In this document: positions 10,050-22,777 of the stretch, piece after piece
How the letters are laid out: every line of letters begins with the position of its first letter
Position numbering within the stretch: position 1 is the stretch's first letter
Assembly: GCA_002786065.1 (NCBI GenBank)
Contig: NHNY01000014.1
Location: forward strand, 372,001 to 436,000
Direction of reading: 5' to 3'
Length of the DNA: 64,000 nt
Source: Microcyclospora pomicola
Taxonomy: Eukaryota; Ascomycota; Dothideomycetes; Capnodiales
Program-made: the position numbers and the translations under genes
The notes under the pieces: generated by a model
The model's database searches: none
The model's input: the letters and a program-made list of their open reading frames with translations, nothing else
What the model was told of the DNA's origin: nothing

Positions 10050-11352
10050 ATGTCCACTGATCGGCCTCGCGTATTCCTTGACCTGAGTCTAGGACAGACG
10101 CCTGCAGGGAGACTCACGATAGAGCTGTTCACCGACAAGACGCCCAAGACATGCGAGAAGTAATGCCTCCCACCAGTGGAACCCTTATACGTAGTAGGGT
10201 GCATGAGCTTACAATTTTTGCGCCGACAGCTTCCGACAGTTTTGCACCGGCGAGCACAAAGGCCTGACCTACGCAAAGACACCATTCCATCGTGTGATTG
10301 ATGAGTTCATGATACAAGGTGGAGACATCGACAAGCACGATGGCTCCGGCACAATATCAATCTACAATGATGGTGAGTACGAAGATGAGAATCTGGATTG
10401 GAGGGAGATGGATGCAGCCGGGTTGGTCTGTTCTGCGAACCGCGGACGGGATACAAATGGGAGCCAGTTCTTCATTACACTTGTACCGTGCGAGCACTTG
10501 AACAAGAAGCACACAATCTTTGGGCGACTTGTGTCGGGCCAAGATGTGCTCGCCAAGGTTGCGACGGTGGAAGTTGACAAGGATGACCATCCGCTTGAAC
10601 CAGTACTGGTCGCTCATTGTGGTGAGCTGGAGAAAAGGAAGAAGAGGAAGCCGGCGAAAAACGTCGACCCAGCCGCGCCTGTATCAAGCGATGATCGTGG
10701 TCGAAGACGGAAGAGCGGTGATTCTGATGAAGAGATGCAAGGTTCTCCAGAGCCCCAACATGTACGGCGAGGGAGACGACAAAGTGATAACATTGTCGAC
10801 GAAGGGCTCAGAGGTCGGCCAAGAGCCCGATCTGGCTCACGTTCAGACTTGCGACCATCAGCGACGCCAGAGGAAGAGCGAGACAGCGCATCTGACGGCT
10901 CACCCACAAAATTGCATAAGCGCAAACGAAGCCCTTCTCCATCCCGACACAAAGATCTCGCCGACGAGTCAGCTCGTGAGGTAGAGGATGAACGCAGAAG
11001 AAGACGGAGTCTACCGAATCAATACGCGGATGACCGAAGACATCGGGAGGTCAGGGGTGAGGAGGCTCGATATCGCCCGAGTCCTCGACGAGAAGACGCC
11101 CGGGGCGCGAAGAGGGACGACTATGCTAAGAATGAGCGGCACGAGCGTCACTACAGACCGGACAATCGTGGCGGCGGAGGTGACAGCTGGCGGCCGTCAC
11201 ATAGACCTGCCAGAGGCAACGATCGAGGTCAGTCGGGGCAGGAGAGTGCTGGCAGGCTAGGCGGTACCGCGAGTGCATACGATGAACACGAGCCACCGGT
11301 CAAGTTTAAGGGGCGAGGAACAATGAAATATAGGGAACCGGGGCGATTGTGA
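10050..11352 (+). CDS. Cyclophilin-type peptidyl-prolyl isomerase with charged Arg/Ser-rich tail
   Basis: Two exons, 10050-10159 and 10230-11352 (70-nt intron), 410 residues. Residues 1 to about 172 form a cyclophilin domain: FHRVIDEFMIQGGD carries the catalytic Arg and the hydrophobic pocket, then NGSQFFIT and HTIFGRLVSG. The position that is Trp in cyclophilin A (binding cyclosporin) is His in EHLNKKHTIFG, as in the nuclear SR-type cyclophilins. The remaining 240 residues are rich in Arg, Ser, Asp and Glu with many RR/RS steps and end in KFKGRGTMKYREPGRL, an ending similar to PPIG/NKTR-like proteins. This points to a nuclear protein linked to splicing or RNA polymerase II, by family inference. 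The first exon is placed by joining CE and NFRQFCTGEH across the intron. Confidence 0.9.
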
Positions 11353-12620
11353 ATGGTTGCCTCAACACCATCGATGCCGGTGGATTGATGCCTATCTTAT
11401 GTATGAATGCAAGCATACCTTCCGATGGGCGCCAACACTGTCTCACATTCGTGCTGAGCCTTGTTAGTTATGCCGAATGTACCCTTTCTGGCAGCGACCA
11501 AGAAGCATGCACTGCTACACTCGACGAGAGCCTGCCTGTTTAGTACAGTCCTGTTCGATCAGGCGTATTCTATTCTGTGAGGCCGCCACTAAAGAAAGGT
11601 GAGGCTGTGGGCGCACATTTAGCAGCTGAAGTGTCGAGATGTTGCAGGATTACAGGACCATATATGTAAGCAGTGGATATGATAAATACCTATAGAAGTG
11701 CAGTAGGCCTACCTTGCCTTTGTTGACGACCACGCGACACGGGCCAACCGTTTGGCGCGTGTTCATGTTTTTGTCGCACCACACGCGTCCCCCAGCCGAA
11801 ATCGACATCAATTGGACAATACCTATCGCTCATCTACTGCATCTCTGAAAAGAAACCAACGATACAGCCCGCATCATGAGTGCAGCCACCCAACAGATAT
11901 GATTAGACGCCCTGTCTTAGCGAAGAGCTACGAGAGCGAATAGAGCATGACTGGGGATGATTCACCAATGATGTGCTGGCGACTCACCAACAACACATGG
12001 ATGACCAACTCTGTGACCTGGAACTACATTTCATGACTATATGCGAACTTTTCATCCTTCATTATGGCCGTTTCGGACAAATTCAACCCCAAAACACCGA
12101 CGCGTCTAGTACGTTGCATGACGCTCGAACAAAAGAGCTGCGAAGATTGGACCCTAACAGTCAGACACCCCAAAAGACCTGTCCTGTACTGAGAAAGACG
12201 CAGAAATCGACGACATAAGAATGGCCTGAGTCATACTGAAGTGACTGGTGCCTCCAGGGCTCCGGAATGGAGGGCTCCGTCATTCCTGTCCAGGCAGTCA
12301 CACATGACGCAGTCCTGGGGGCGTGATGAGGCCAAAGAAGATAAAACCCGACAGGTGTTCGCGGTGTTGCTCATGCATGCGTCGTTGATTTGCGCGATGC
12401 TTCCGCTCGATTTTCAGGTTCTCAGATTGCTTTCCCTTCAGCTTGCATCAATATGCCATGATACGGCAAGACACATCAATGCAACCTGAGTCAAGCGCAA
12501 CCGCCGCATGGTTGCTCTAGATCGGAAAAGTCGCCGATCATTACAGGCAAGACGTATGACAATGCTGAGTCGATTTACTAAGCGCAAGTGCTCGGTGGCA
12601 AAAAGCCAGATATTCAATCA
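11353..12620. other. Intergenic
   Basis: 1.27 kb between convergent ends of the cyclophilin gene and the first zinc-finger gene. Only short open frames without recognisable features; nothing supported. Confidence 0.45.
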
Positions 12621-14145
12621 TTATACAGCACTCTCGCAGCGGTCCTTGGCCAGAGGATAGTTCTCACGTTTGACCTCTGGGTGGTCAGTTCTCAGGTGGC
12701 GAACTCGGCGGTCCTGACGCGTGAAACTCCTAACACATCCAGGCTTGGGGCACCACAGCCATACCGTGTCTTGATGTATGGCTTGGGTATGTTTATCGAG
12801 ATCCTTCTTCTCCCAGAATCTACAACGGTCGCCACAACTCTCACAGACGAGTGGTCGGTCCATCTGGCGAACGTGCGACTTCCAATGCTTCCTGCACACG
12901 AACCGTCAGGAGATGATTTCCGGCACAACAACGCGGCTCAGAGACTTACTTGAACCCACTCGCATTATAGAAGGTCAAGGGCTTAGACCTTGTTCTACAT
13001 TTTTCATGCCAACAATGCGGAGGCTGCCCCAGCCATAGGAACTTCTCGCCTGCTTGGTTGATTTGTTCGACGCCGTTAAGTGCACGACCCATGTGATCAA
13101 GCACAGGCGGGGTGTCCTGTCGAGGGACATTGCTGACCGCAGTCGAGCTCGACGACGGTACGGTCCCTGTTGAACGGGCCTCCGTCGTAGACTGAGGAGC
13201 ACCACGAGTTTCGCGGGACCGTGCGAGATGCGTCTTCGGCAAAGGTACAGGAGCCGCATATGCTCCTGTTCTCAATCTTGGGTCCAAGCGACTCTTGAAG
13301 TCCTGAGGTTGTTCTTGAGGAGGTATCTTGGATTGAGGATGAACCTGTCGAGCCTTGCCCTGGCTCTTTCTCTTGCTGCTTCTGCTAGGAGTTCCTCGAC
13401 TGGGCACAATCGAAGAGGGATCCGTGCTGTTCGTGGCAGTGGTGAGAGTACAACTACCCGTGTCCCTGGTGCGTTGTGACTCCGATGGATCGGTATCGAC
13501 TTCGGATACCGCCTGCCGCCTCGCCGCTCGTTCGAGGCCGATTGTTGAGCCTGAATGGCTTCTCACCGCAGGCAGTACGTGCGCCGTATGATCCGTATGG
13601 ATCATGGTTTGTGCTTGGTCATTCGTCTCGACAACCATACGAGCACCGACGCTGTGGTCCACCGAAGGCTCCGCGCTGCATGTCTGTTAGCCATGGCCAG
13701 ATGCGAGGGTGAGCATGTAACATACATGTGGATCGGAGGTGCGTCCACGGGCTTGACAAACGGTCGCAGGGAATCCACGTCTACATCGGTCGATGTTGGT
13801 GGCTGTGCTTGGTCCACCACTCCATGTGGATCGGGCAGGTCATCTAGGAACAGAGTCCCACAGCTTTCGATACTGGACGACATGCTCTGATCCGAATCAT
13901 ATTTGTCATTGCCCGTTCCTGGAAGACATATGCTATCGGCGTCGTTGCCGCTGTCGTTGTCTGAGCCAGGATACAAGGACTGAAGGACGTGTTCAGTATG
14001 CGGGCCTGGTAAATGCTTCCTGTGAAACTTACCGAGCCATATGTCGCATCTTTAAAGTATGTTGACATGCTGTGTTCACCTGGTGATGACCAGTGTCAGT
14101 CTCGAGCTACGACTTGCCATGGTCCCACTTACTGGAAGGCGCCAT
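12621..14145 (-). CDS. C2H2 zinc-finger protein A (five exons)
   Basis: Five exons on the minus strand: 14133-14145, 14033-14079, 13726-13979, 12950-13675 and 12621-12891, giving 436 residues. The four introns (50-58 nt) have GT-AG ends and keep frame. The first exon is only 13 nt, so the start is the least certain part. Residues 1-330 are Ser/Thr/Pro/Arg-rich and look disordered. The C terminus has three fingers: a C-x4-C...H-x3-H finger that is completed only by splicing exon 4 to exon 5 (GF-KKHWKSH), a second with C-x2-C...H-x4-H, and a third C-x4-C-x12-H-x4-H with the FTRQDRRVRHLRTDH ending. Likely a DNA-binding regulator; targets unknown. It is the first of four such genes in a row. Confidence 0.78.
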
Positions 14146-15917
14146 AGCGATATTACCTTGCGAGGTGTGAGGAGTAGAGTCGTGGGACAAGGCTTCGACT
14201 GAGCGCAGCGCACTACACGCAAGTAAGCCAAGCGGTTGCAATCGCGCGATCGCTCCTGTCCACGGTAACAACGTCGTGAAATTACGGAGTAAGAATGGAA
14301 GAAATGATAGTAAAGCTTGCGAATACCTGACCAGCAACTATCCAAATCAACAAATTTTTGGGATGTTGAAGGTGAACTCGAGATGTATCTAGGTGACTGA
14401 AAGCTAGCGGTCGGCCCTCAGGATCACTCTACCACTACGTCAACCACGATGTTACCCTCGTGCTGCGCATTGCAAATGCCACTGCGCAGTGCAGTGCCAT
14501 TGTCCCTAGCAAGAGGAACATGAGCACTGCCGTCGAGATGAATGTGCGGTATACGGCCAGGCCAGAAAGTGAAGATAATGAACAACGAACATTATACGAC
14601 AATGGGGGCTGTCGTCAGTAGATCTAGTCAGCCCGGCTGCTGAGATTTGGGTGGACCGAGGTGGATTTACAACCCGATATGGCGTTGAACTATTGCACGC
14701 ATTGATTATGCAGCATGCGAACGCCTATCACGACCTTCGATCTCGTTTATCAATTGTACTAATGTACAATTATGCAGGCAGAGGGAGCTCGGCCGTGATG
14801 TCGCGAATATTGCCAGATTGGCGCAATTGTGGCTTGTAAGTACTGATCGAATGCGGCATCATACTTCGAACATCGCTGCAGGGAAATGCGAGACAACAAC
14901 GCCGATCGTACATTGCTTTTTGGTATTCAATGGCAGGGAAGGCCGTCCTTTTCCCAACATTCCGGACTCAACGAGTCTCTACAGCACCACAGTGATCATC
15001 GAGCTGACCTTCCTCGACTTTAAGATCGACTCCATCGTTGAACCCTTCACCATGCCCTCACACCGTGCTTGACTGCATTGGTCAATCAAGTCTGGCAAAT
15101 TCAATACGTCCCGCTGGCAGTGGACTCGAGAGGTCGATGATCGCAGTCTGAGTCGACACGCATTAGAGATCAGAGATCGGCACGCGCAAGGCATCCGACT
15201 TGGATTTGACCTAAGCAGGACAACGAGACGGCCTACGATTTACCATCTACAATACCTCTGTGTCGACGCTACATCCAGTTCCATAATCGCAGAGTACTTC
15301 ACTGAACGCGATGGACAACCTAAACAAGCGCAAGGCATGGCTTATGTTATCAGCACCGACTCCTTCCTAGGAGACGTGAAATCGCTGCTGGTTTCACCGA
15401 CAGCATCACGCGTACGACGGCGGCTTCAAGCGTGATCATATCGCTGACCAGAATGGCGCGCATGAAATTTCACACCTTCGATCAACGACTCCGAGCATAC
15501 GGCCTGCTTCTCCATTCGAGGCGACACCTCACTGTACAGGACGAGGTGTGGTTCAAGCATGGAAGCAGTCAACCTTTTGCGCTGCTGGAAGCTACCACTG
15601 AAGCGCCCGCAGTCGAACCATGGTTGGTGTTAGCTAAACTTGAAGCTTAACATATACGTGCTCGACATCGCAGGGTCAAAATATCAATCAGTTTATCGTA
15701 CGTGCGTGTACATCATCACGAACTACAACACTATTCCCTCATGAAACCCCAAAAGACAGGTGTGGCCAAGGAAAACAAGAAAACAGTCGTGGATGAGGCC
15801 GGGTATATCGCTGGGAAAAGACATGAACAGAACCAAACTTTAGTCGCTCGCGCCGAACATAACTCGCCAACAAATCACCAACCCAACATCGTGTACTCAT
15901 GCTCCGGCTCCTGCCCA
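14146..15917. other. Intergenic between zinc-finger genes A and B
   Basis: 1.77 kb. It should hold the promoter of gene A and the 3' region of gene B. No frame in it shows finger motifs or any other domain. Confidence 0.45.
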
Positions 15918-17263
15918 TCAGCGTGAATCCCAATCAGCACGCTGCGACGATGACGTTCTCGACATGGACATCGACGCCTGTGCGCTATCCCTTCGGTGCT
16001 TCGTGCGCACATGACGCTCAAGATGATCTCTACGAGCGAACCCCGTGCTGGCGAATTTACAGCCCACGTAGGGGCAGAAAATGTCATGCTTCTTCTCATG
16101 TTTCGAGGCAATATGGCGCCGGACTTCGCGGGGGTAGTTGAAGCGGTCTGGACAGTTGTCCACCGGACACGCGTGTGGGCGGTCGTTGGGGGCGCCATGG
16201 CATCGTTTCTCGTGCTTACTCAGCTCTCCAGCTTTAGAATACGTCTTATAGCATCCCGGATGCGTGCACTGGTGTTGGTATTCCTCATCGAGTTGGCGCA
16301 TCTCGGCCGCGCCACGACGACTCCTCGTGCCATTAGACGAGACTTCCGAGATGGGGGAGGATTGAGGGACGCCCAGGAGGGACTGCTGGGGAGTAGTTGG
16401 GATCGTGGAGCGTTCACCCGGCACTCTAGGTTGTGTCACCCAGCCGGCCACGTTGTGCGACACGCTGTTGATTGACGGAGCCTGGTAGTCGGTGGGGATA
16501 GCGAGAGCAATAGACGGCTGAGATCGGAAAGTAGGCTGCGGCGTGGTTTGGGGGAATACTCGATCGAAGCCGGCTCGCGGCTGCTGGGTCACCGACCTCG
16601 CGGAACGCTCATCGCCGGCCATCTGGCGGGGGATCTGCCCAAAAGATGTTGCGTTCACTTGACGAGCAGCAGGCGAAGTGTTGTGATACCGCTGTGCTTG
16701 ATAGGATGCCGGTAAGTACAAGCTCGTGGAACGGTACTGACTGGCGCTGCAGTTGTATTGCGTGTCTGCCTCGAGCGACATTTGCGATGGCCCTGTTGAC
16801 GGGCCCGACCCAGCATGAGACCGCCTCGGTGGTGTTTGCTGGTATCGCGATGACCTACCCGACTGTGCGAATGGTGTCGATGAAAACTGCTGCGTCCGCG
16901 GTGCGTTGATTTGATTCCATGTCAGAGTATTCATCGCCGGATACGAGGCAATATGATCATGTGGGCTGTATTGCTGGAATCCTCGCGGCAGGGCCGCTTG
17001 TTCTTGACTTCCAGATGGGTCACCGAAGATGCAATGTAAACACTCATCGACATCTTGGTACTGTGTCGGACAATTCTGTAAGTGTTGCGTCAACGGCTGG
17101 GATGACTGAGATGATGTTAGTCTCCTTTACCCACATACGCGGGGATGTTCTTGTATACTTGGTCTAGGAGGAGATCGAGATCCAAGGTCGAATCTATGTT
17201 CACGTCCCAAGTTCCAGTTTGGTCGAATAACTCCTCGCCCTCGTAGGAGTCGAAGGAGTCCAT
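15918..17263 (-). CDS. C2H2 zinc-finger protein B
   Basis: Two exons on the minus strand. Exon 1 is 17135-17263 (43 codons, very acidic, starting MDSFDSYEGEELFD). Exon 2 starts at 17075 in my preferred model (59-nt intron, GTGGGT donor, acceptor TTACAG) or at 17096 if the nearer CCCAG is used (38-nt intron, short for fungi); both keep frame, so about 428 residues. A Gln/Ser/Pro-rich middle part is followed by three fingers: C-x4-C-x12-H-x4-H starting QCTHPGC, a second ACPVDNC finger, and a third FCPYVGC finger ending FARRDHLERHVRTKH. A short Ser/Arg tail follows. Acidic start, Gln-rich middle and C-terminal fingers suit a transcription activator; this is inference. Confidence 0.82.
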
Positions 17264-17828
17264 GGCGGAAGGGCTAGAATGGAACGACAACTTGATGGTA
17301 AGATGAAGAGACGAAAAAACGTAGGGACGATAGATGGAGAGGTGCGCGATGTTAAATAGCGGATAGATGTATGGAGCACTGTCGCCCAAGACGAAAAATG
17401 ATAGATGGCCGCCCACTTTCTAGTCAGATTGTAAGCTGGTGGTGCTGGTGCTGAACAGTGTAGGCGGTGCATGTGCACCGCTACCGCTAAGCACTCGAGA
17501 GAGACTCTGGAGAAGATAGATATGCATGTGAAAATGATTGGAAGAAGAAGGGCAAGCAGGAATCATCTCTCTCATGTCAACTAAGTTAATTTGTGGAAGA
17601 AAGGCAACCGATCTCGCTCGGCCAGGGTGTTGATGATGCGCAAGTGCGAACGAGCAAAGTGGGCGGCCCCAGCAAGTGCAAGTCGCCCACCGCAATAAAT
17701 GGGCGCCAGATGCACGCCTGAGGGAAGAACATCCCGCGCAACACGCCCGGCCGCCTTGGGCGACACCGCCCATATCTTACGTGGATGCACCGTGATGTTC
17801 CGGATCATGATACAGTGTGCTGCTGCTG

Positions 17829-17862
17829 CGTGTGTGCGGTGTGCGGTGTGCGGTGCGCAGTG
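17829..17862. repeat. Short GTGTGCG-type tandem repeat
   Basis: Imperfect copies of gtgtgcg/gtgcggt follow one another between genes B and C, next to a short CTG run. It looks like a simple-sequence repeat with no sign of function. Confidence 0.5.
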
Positions 17863-18011
17863 CGTAGGAGAATGGAGGTGCGAGTGCGCATTGCGAAGAC
17901 GCTGGCTATCAACTGCAGAGTCGGAATAGGCATGGGCTAGCTCTGCTCGTGCTGTGGCCGGCGTGCGGCCATCCTGCACGTCACCTGTCGCATTGTTAGC
18001 ACGCTGGGCCC

Positions 18012-18038
18012 GATGCACCGCCAGATGCACCGCCAGAT
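18012..18038. repeat. Two direct copies of a 12-mer (gatgcaccgcca)
   Basis: Two adjacent head-to-tail copies in intergenic sequence, with no other context. Confidence 0.5.
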
Positions 18039-19503
18039 TGCCGACGAACTAGTTCGTGACGACCTAAGTACTGGTATGGTACATATGCCATGGATCTGAC
18101 GACACCACCGCCAGATCCCGGGTCAGCTAACGATGAGTGGTGATGTGCTGGCAGGCAGCCTCGGAGCGCAAACCCACCACCGCCCATCCGCATAGGATGA
18201 TGATAGCTCCCGCACACGCGTCGTGACAAGACTAGAAGACAGATAGAACGGCAGCAGCACCGCATCCCCCCAGCCGATAGGCAGAAGGAATGCGCACCTG
18301 CGCGGCTGCGCCTGCAGCTTCACCAGTACCACGCATCGTGAATCGCCACGTACGTAGTGCTGGCCTCGATCCGCCGGCCAGACCTCTGCGAGATGCTTCG
18401 GCGCTGCATTCTGGGCGAATCATCCTGCCGCAGTGTGCATGAAACACAAGATGGCATTCGCTGGCTACGGCACATTGACTGCTACTGTACCATCGTGGCC
18501 GCTGGGAGACGTCCCGCTCTGCTTCGCCTCAAAGGCCAGCATATCGTGATCGCTTGACGTTCTCCCTTGAAGGCGTCCCCTGGACCTGTCAGGTCATGCC
18601 CGAGCGGTGTGTGGTGGCGAGCCACTGGCGGTCGCAGACAGGACACGCTGGGAAGCCGGGGGAGTATTTGGAGCGCCTGAGGCTCTATAACCGTCTGGTA
18701 GTCGGGGAAGGTAGGGCATCACTGGCCACGGCACATCACAGCCTGCCATGGACCGGCAACGGAGGAGGTACATTCGACCTTGTACTCGACTACATTGGGT
18801 GTTCCGCGGGCTTACGCTGTGGTGCACGTTCCTAAAGGGTACGGTGTTGAGCCGCGCGAGGATAGGTCATGCGTGACGATGCCTTCAATGTCATCCCGTT
18901 GACATCCCAGCAGGCTGGACAGATACGCCCGGCTGCTCGATCACAAGGTACGGTGCGACTGGTCAAGTGCCGTGTGACTCATTCATGGATGCATACAATG
19001 CGAGAGTAACATTCGTGAGGTGTCGTAAGTAATATATCGTGTATCATATCTCATGTTCATACATAAAACATCCGTACCAGCATAACGCCATGCAACTGAA
19101 ACGCTCAAATGTCTTCGACTGCAACGCTAATTCTCCGACCATCATGACCGTGAAACAAATTCGGGGGTATCTCGTAAGAACAGAAAACAAAAATCAAAGG
19201 CTATAGGTATGTAAGGTAAGAACACATGCGGCGCGGCCTTTTGAACTTTTCCCAGACCTCATCTGAATTTCGCTGGAAAAGGAGAGACAACAAGCACTCG
19301 CTGAAAGCATAAGCACGATAAATTCAAAAGAGTCCGCAGAACATCTCGAAGAGACCGACCCCATGTTGGACGCCGAATGTATATCACAAATCATGATAAC
19401 ACAAATAAAGTCGTAAAATGCAATTTCGATGTGAGATGACATGTTGATCGCTCGAAAAGACTCGAGTCCAGAAAGTCGCAAGATGGTCAACGCCCGTACG
19501 ACA

Positions 19504-20892
19504 CTAACCGACAAAGCGCTCCGGGTGTTTCGCCTTGATATGTCTGGCCCGGTGGTCTTTACGGCTGAAGCCCCTCCGATTCGAGCACGCCTCGTCGTCG
19601 CAGTAGAACCTCTCCCGATTCGGGTCATGGGTCTCGCGATGTCGCTTCATGTCTTTGATGTGGAGGAAGTCCTTCTGGCAGAGACCGCAGACGTGCGGTT
19701 TGCTGCCCGTGACGTGGTAGCGCTGGTGGTGAGTGAGGTCGTTGCTGGAGGGGAAGGCTTTAGCGCAGATGGTGCAGCGGAAGTCGCCAATGAACATTTC
19801 ACCGCCGCTGCGTTTGGTCGATCCGCGGGCGGAGGAGGCGACCGAGGCGGCGGACGGGGAGGGCATGGTCGGGGTCATCGGAAGTTGGAGGTAGGTCGTG
19901 TGGCTGGCGATCGAGCCGTTGCGGTCGCCGGGGAGATATCCTGCTTGGTTCCATTCGTTGATCGAGGAACCACAAGAGGCTTGACCGAGTCGATAATTGT
20001 GATTGTTGGATATACCCGCTAACCACTCCGCAGGTGTGGACGTGGGGCCTTGCGATTGGGATGGAGATGGCGTAGCATACGCAAACCTGGGCTTCTTGCC
20101 ATTGCGATACTGGTTCTGCTCCTGCGCTGAGTATTGCACAAGTTGTGTAGGTGGACCGTAACTAGTCACGAGGCCAAGTTTGGGTCGTGTGAAGCTCAAT
20201 GGTCTCTGCAGGGAAGCACGATCTGGGTAGGACGTGAGACTGGCCGCATCAGCCTCCGAGCATGAGCGCTTACGTTTCGCCTGGCCAAGTCGCGAGCCGG
20301 AGTCGACAATGGGGGGTACCGCGGCTGATGTCCTCGAATGACTGGGAAGCGTGTTGTTGGCCACGTCGTCGAACAGAGAGGCTGCGATCGACCCTCGCTC
20401 TCGGCCGTCGAACGGCGAAAAGCGCTGACTATCTGGTGGTGTTGGTGCTGTAATAATCCCAAGTTGATTCAGTGGTGGTGACGATAGAAACGTTTGCTGT
20501 TGCGATAGTGACGGATCGAGCATATGGCCCAAGGCATCTTGTTGCTGAAAGGGCGCTTGCACCGTCGCCAATGGGGCGTGGTACGGTATCATGGGATTCT
20601 GCCATTGTGAAATGTCTCCCTGAAGGAGAGCATATGTGCCGTACGCCTGGAGCGATATCGTTTGCGACATTGGCGAGACGTCGTCGCTCAATGGGTAAGA
20701 GTTCGCGAAAGAAGGGTTCAAGGTGTTCTCGACATATTGCTGACTGCCATCTTGGCCAAGGTATTGGGATGAGGAGCCGGCAACTTGCAAGTTCTCAATG
20801 CCAGAAGCTTGGTATGTGGGCCGGTCGTCAGGTAGAGAATCTTCCGTGCGGTAGATATGTTGCCAGTCAGATTGCGAGGAAGATACCGACAT
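19504..20892 (-). CDS. C2H2 zinc-finger protein C
   Basis: A single exon of 462 residues; an in-frame TAG lies directly before the ATG, fixing the start. The first 370 residues are Gln/Ser/Pro-rich (typical activation-domain composition). Three fingers close the protein: FRCTICAKAF...HHQRYH, VCGLCQKDFLHIKDMKRHRETH, and a third with CDDEACSNRRGFSRKDHRARHIKAKH. The linker after finger 2 reads DPNRERFYC, very like DPNHRPVFRC in gene D, and finger 2 shares H-(I/V)-KD-(M/L)-x-RHR-x-TH. I read C and D as paralogues. A minus-strand TATA box sits about 260 nt upstream. DNA-binding regulator; targets unknown. Confidence 0.85.
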   Translation of the reverse strand: MSVSSSQSDWQHIYRTEDSLPDDRPTYQASGIENLQVAGSSSQYLGQDGSQQYVENTLNPSFANSYPLSDDVSPMSQTISLQAYGTYALLQGDISQWQNPMIPYHAPLATVQAPFQQQDALGHMLDPSLSQQQTFLSSPPLNQLGIITAPTPPDSQRFSPFDGRERGSIAASLFDDVANNTLPSHSRTSAAVPPIVDSGSRLGQAKRKRSCSEADAASLTSYPDRASLQRPLSFTRPKLGLVTSYGPPTQLVQYSAQEQNQYRNGKKPRFAYATPSPSQSQGPTSTPAEWLAGISNNHNYRLGQASCGSSINEWNQAGYLPGDRNGSIASHTTYLQLPMTPTMPSPSAASVASSARGSTKRSGGEMFIGDFRCTICAKAFPSSNDLTHHQRYHVTGSKPHVCGLCQKDFLHIKDMKRHRETHDPNRERFYCDDEACSNRRGFSRKDHRARHIKAKHPERFVG

Positions 20893-22777
20893 CTAAGTAC
20901 GGAAGATCTGAGGACGTCAAGATAAGCGAGAAGAGATCGACAGGTCAGAGCCCTCCTTGGGAGTGGAACAGAGGAGAAGAGCCGGAGAGGTAAGCGGTAG
21001 GGTAGAGTGCCAATCGGAACTAAGACTGAGAGCGACCTTGGACGAAAGTAGAAAGGATGCGTGGATGGTGGGTTCTTTGGGTGATACTCGCCAACGGAGA
21101 TGCAACGACAAAGGGTCAAGATCAGCCGGCCGAGCAGGCGACAAGATTGGTTTTATACTATCGCTGGGGGCCGCACCACGAGCAGATATGCTCGAGCGTG
21201 ACGAGAGACGACATAGCCTGACGTCGTGTTGCTGCTGCTGCAGCGAGAGTCAGTCGTCGAGCGTGTAGGAATGATGAAACGAGTCCAGCCCGTCGGGGCT
21301 GTGCAGAGAGATGCGAGATGCACGCAGCTCCAGCTCGAGCTGCACTAGATCATATTCTATTCGTTGACGCATCTATCAGCATTCTATAACGCAATGCGGA
21401 ATGTGTACACGATCAGAATCCACCGGTCAGGAACAAGAAAAGGCTAACGGCGTTGTGAGAAGCTTCTTGATGCCATGCTGTAGCTCGGTGGACGGATTTG
21501 ATTGGGGATTCTTACGCGCAAGCTGCGTGGAATGGGGACTGGAAACCTCGGCAGCAGGGGGAGCTTGAAGCTCTAAAGTGGTGAGCCCCAATTATCGATA
21601 CGGGCCTCCGAATGTATCTGGACACCTGTTGCACCGTACCTACTCACTTGCATGACGGACATATACGGAAGACATGCGCACGCTGCTTGTTCAGGCGCTT
21701 CCAGACGAACGGGGGCCGCGATCCATGCCTCTATGACAGACTCCTGGCGATACCGTCCGCTGCTGTCATGCTGCTGGTCGCATTCGACTCTGTAACTACA
21801 CCGTACAAGCGATGGTCGCAATGGTTTTGGTCAGCCCACAAGGCTCTGTCGACCGTCCGTTAGCAGGGTCGTGATTGATCTGTTCGTCCCAGTAGTTGTT
21901 GCTGGCCCCATGCTCGACGCACGTACAATTCTTAGAATAAAACAATGCCTATGATTGTCATCCACAAGAACTTCGACGTGTGTTCTGAGCCCAGTGTTCT
22001 ATTTGCAAGCACGTCCTGTCTATTCTGATAATACATTGTTGTGTCGCGTTTGAGTTCCAGGAATCTATTCTCAACAGCTCTATTCGTGAGATGTGGCTTG
22101 GAGCTGGGTGTATTGCTTTTCCAGAGGACCAGCGGCTACGGTCGACGCTGATTGGGAGAAGCTGGCGTTCATATCTATTCAGCACAGCCCCCCAATCCAA
22201 CGACCGCAGCAGCTCTCCCGTCTGCTCGCCTAGTTTTCACCGATGCTTGCGACATGGATCTTGCATGAGTATGAAAGGCCTGGAAGATGTTGAAAGTTTG
22301 CGCCATATTTTTGCGCGTTATGCAGCGTTGAGAAGCAATTCTTTCTCGCTGCGATGACCGATGTGGTTGGAAGTGGTACCGTAGTACTAAGCGTTCCGCT
22401 CTGAATCATGTGTGACAAAGTCATGCGCTGACAAGCCCGATGCCAACAGATTCAATGTTCAGAGGCCGTACGCTTAGACAAGATAGAGGTGAAGTGAGAA
22501 GCGATTGCGTACATGACTTATGCCAATGCAGTACGAAATCAAGAGGACGAGAAACTAAAAGCTTGCTGCAGATGTCTAATATACAGATGTGCAGGGGTTT
22601 CATGTAAGGAAATGGACAGCGTAAAGTACAGTTGAATATTGAAGTAAAACCGAAAGCTGACAGCAAGGTAGAATGATCTGAACAAAGACAGGCAGGTGAC
22701 CTGGAGTGTACCAGTGGAGGATGGACGGATGGGTGAGCAAGCATCGCCCGTCCCGGTCAACGCCCAGAATGCAGTGT
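20893..22777. other. Intergenic between zinc-finger genes C and D
   Basis: 1.88 kb. The first 260 nt are the likely leader and core promoter of gene C. A short CTG run lies near 21228. No other gene is supported. Confidence 0.45.
21151..21157 (-). promoter_or_regulatory. TATA box (tataaaa on minus strand) of zinc-finger gene C
   Basis: A consensus TATA heptamer reading toward gene C, 259 nt before its ATG, implying a leader of roughly 230 nt. Confidence 0.5.

Larger units (their letters stand above)
17264..19503. other. Intergenic between zinc-finger genes B and C
   Basis: 2.24 kb without a supported gene. Contains simple repeats near 17830 and 18012 (listed separately) and is otherwise featureless to my reading. 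Confidence 0.45.
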
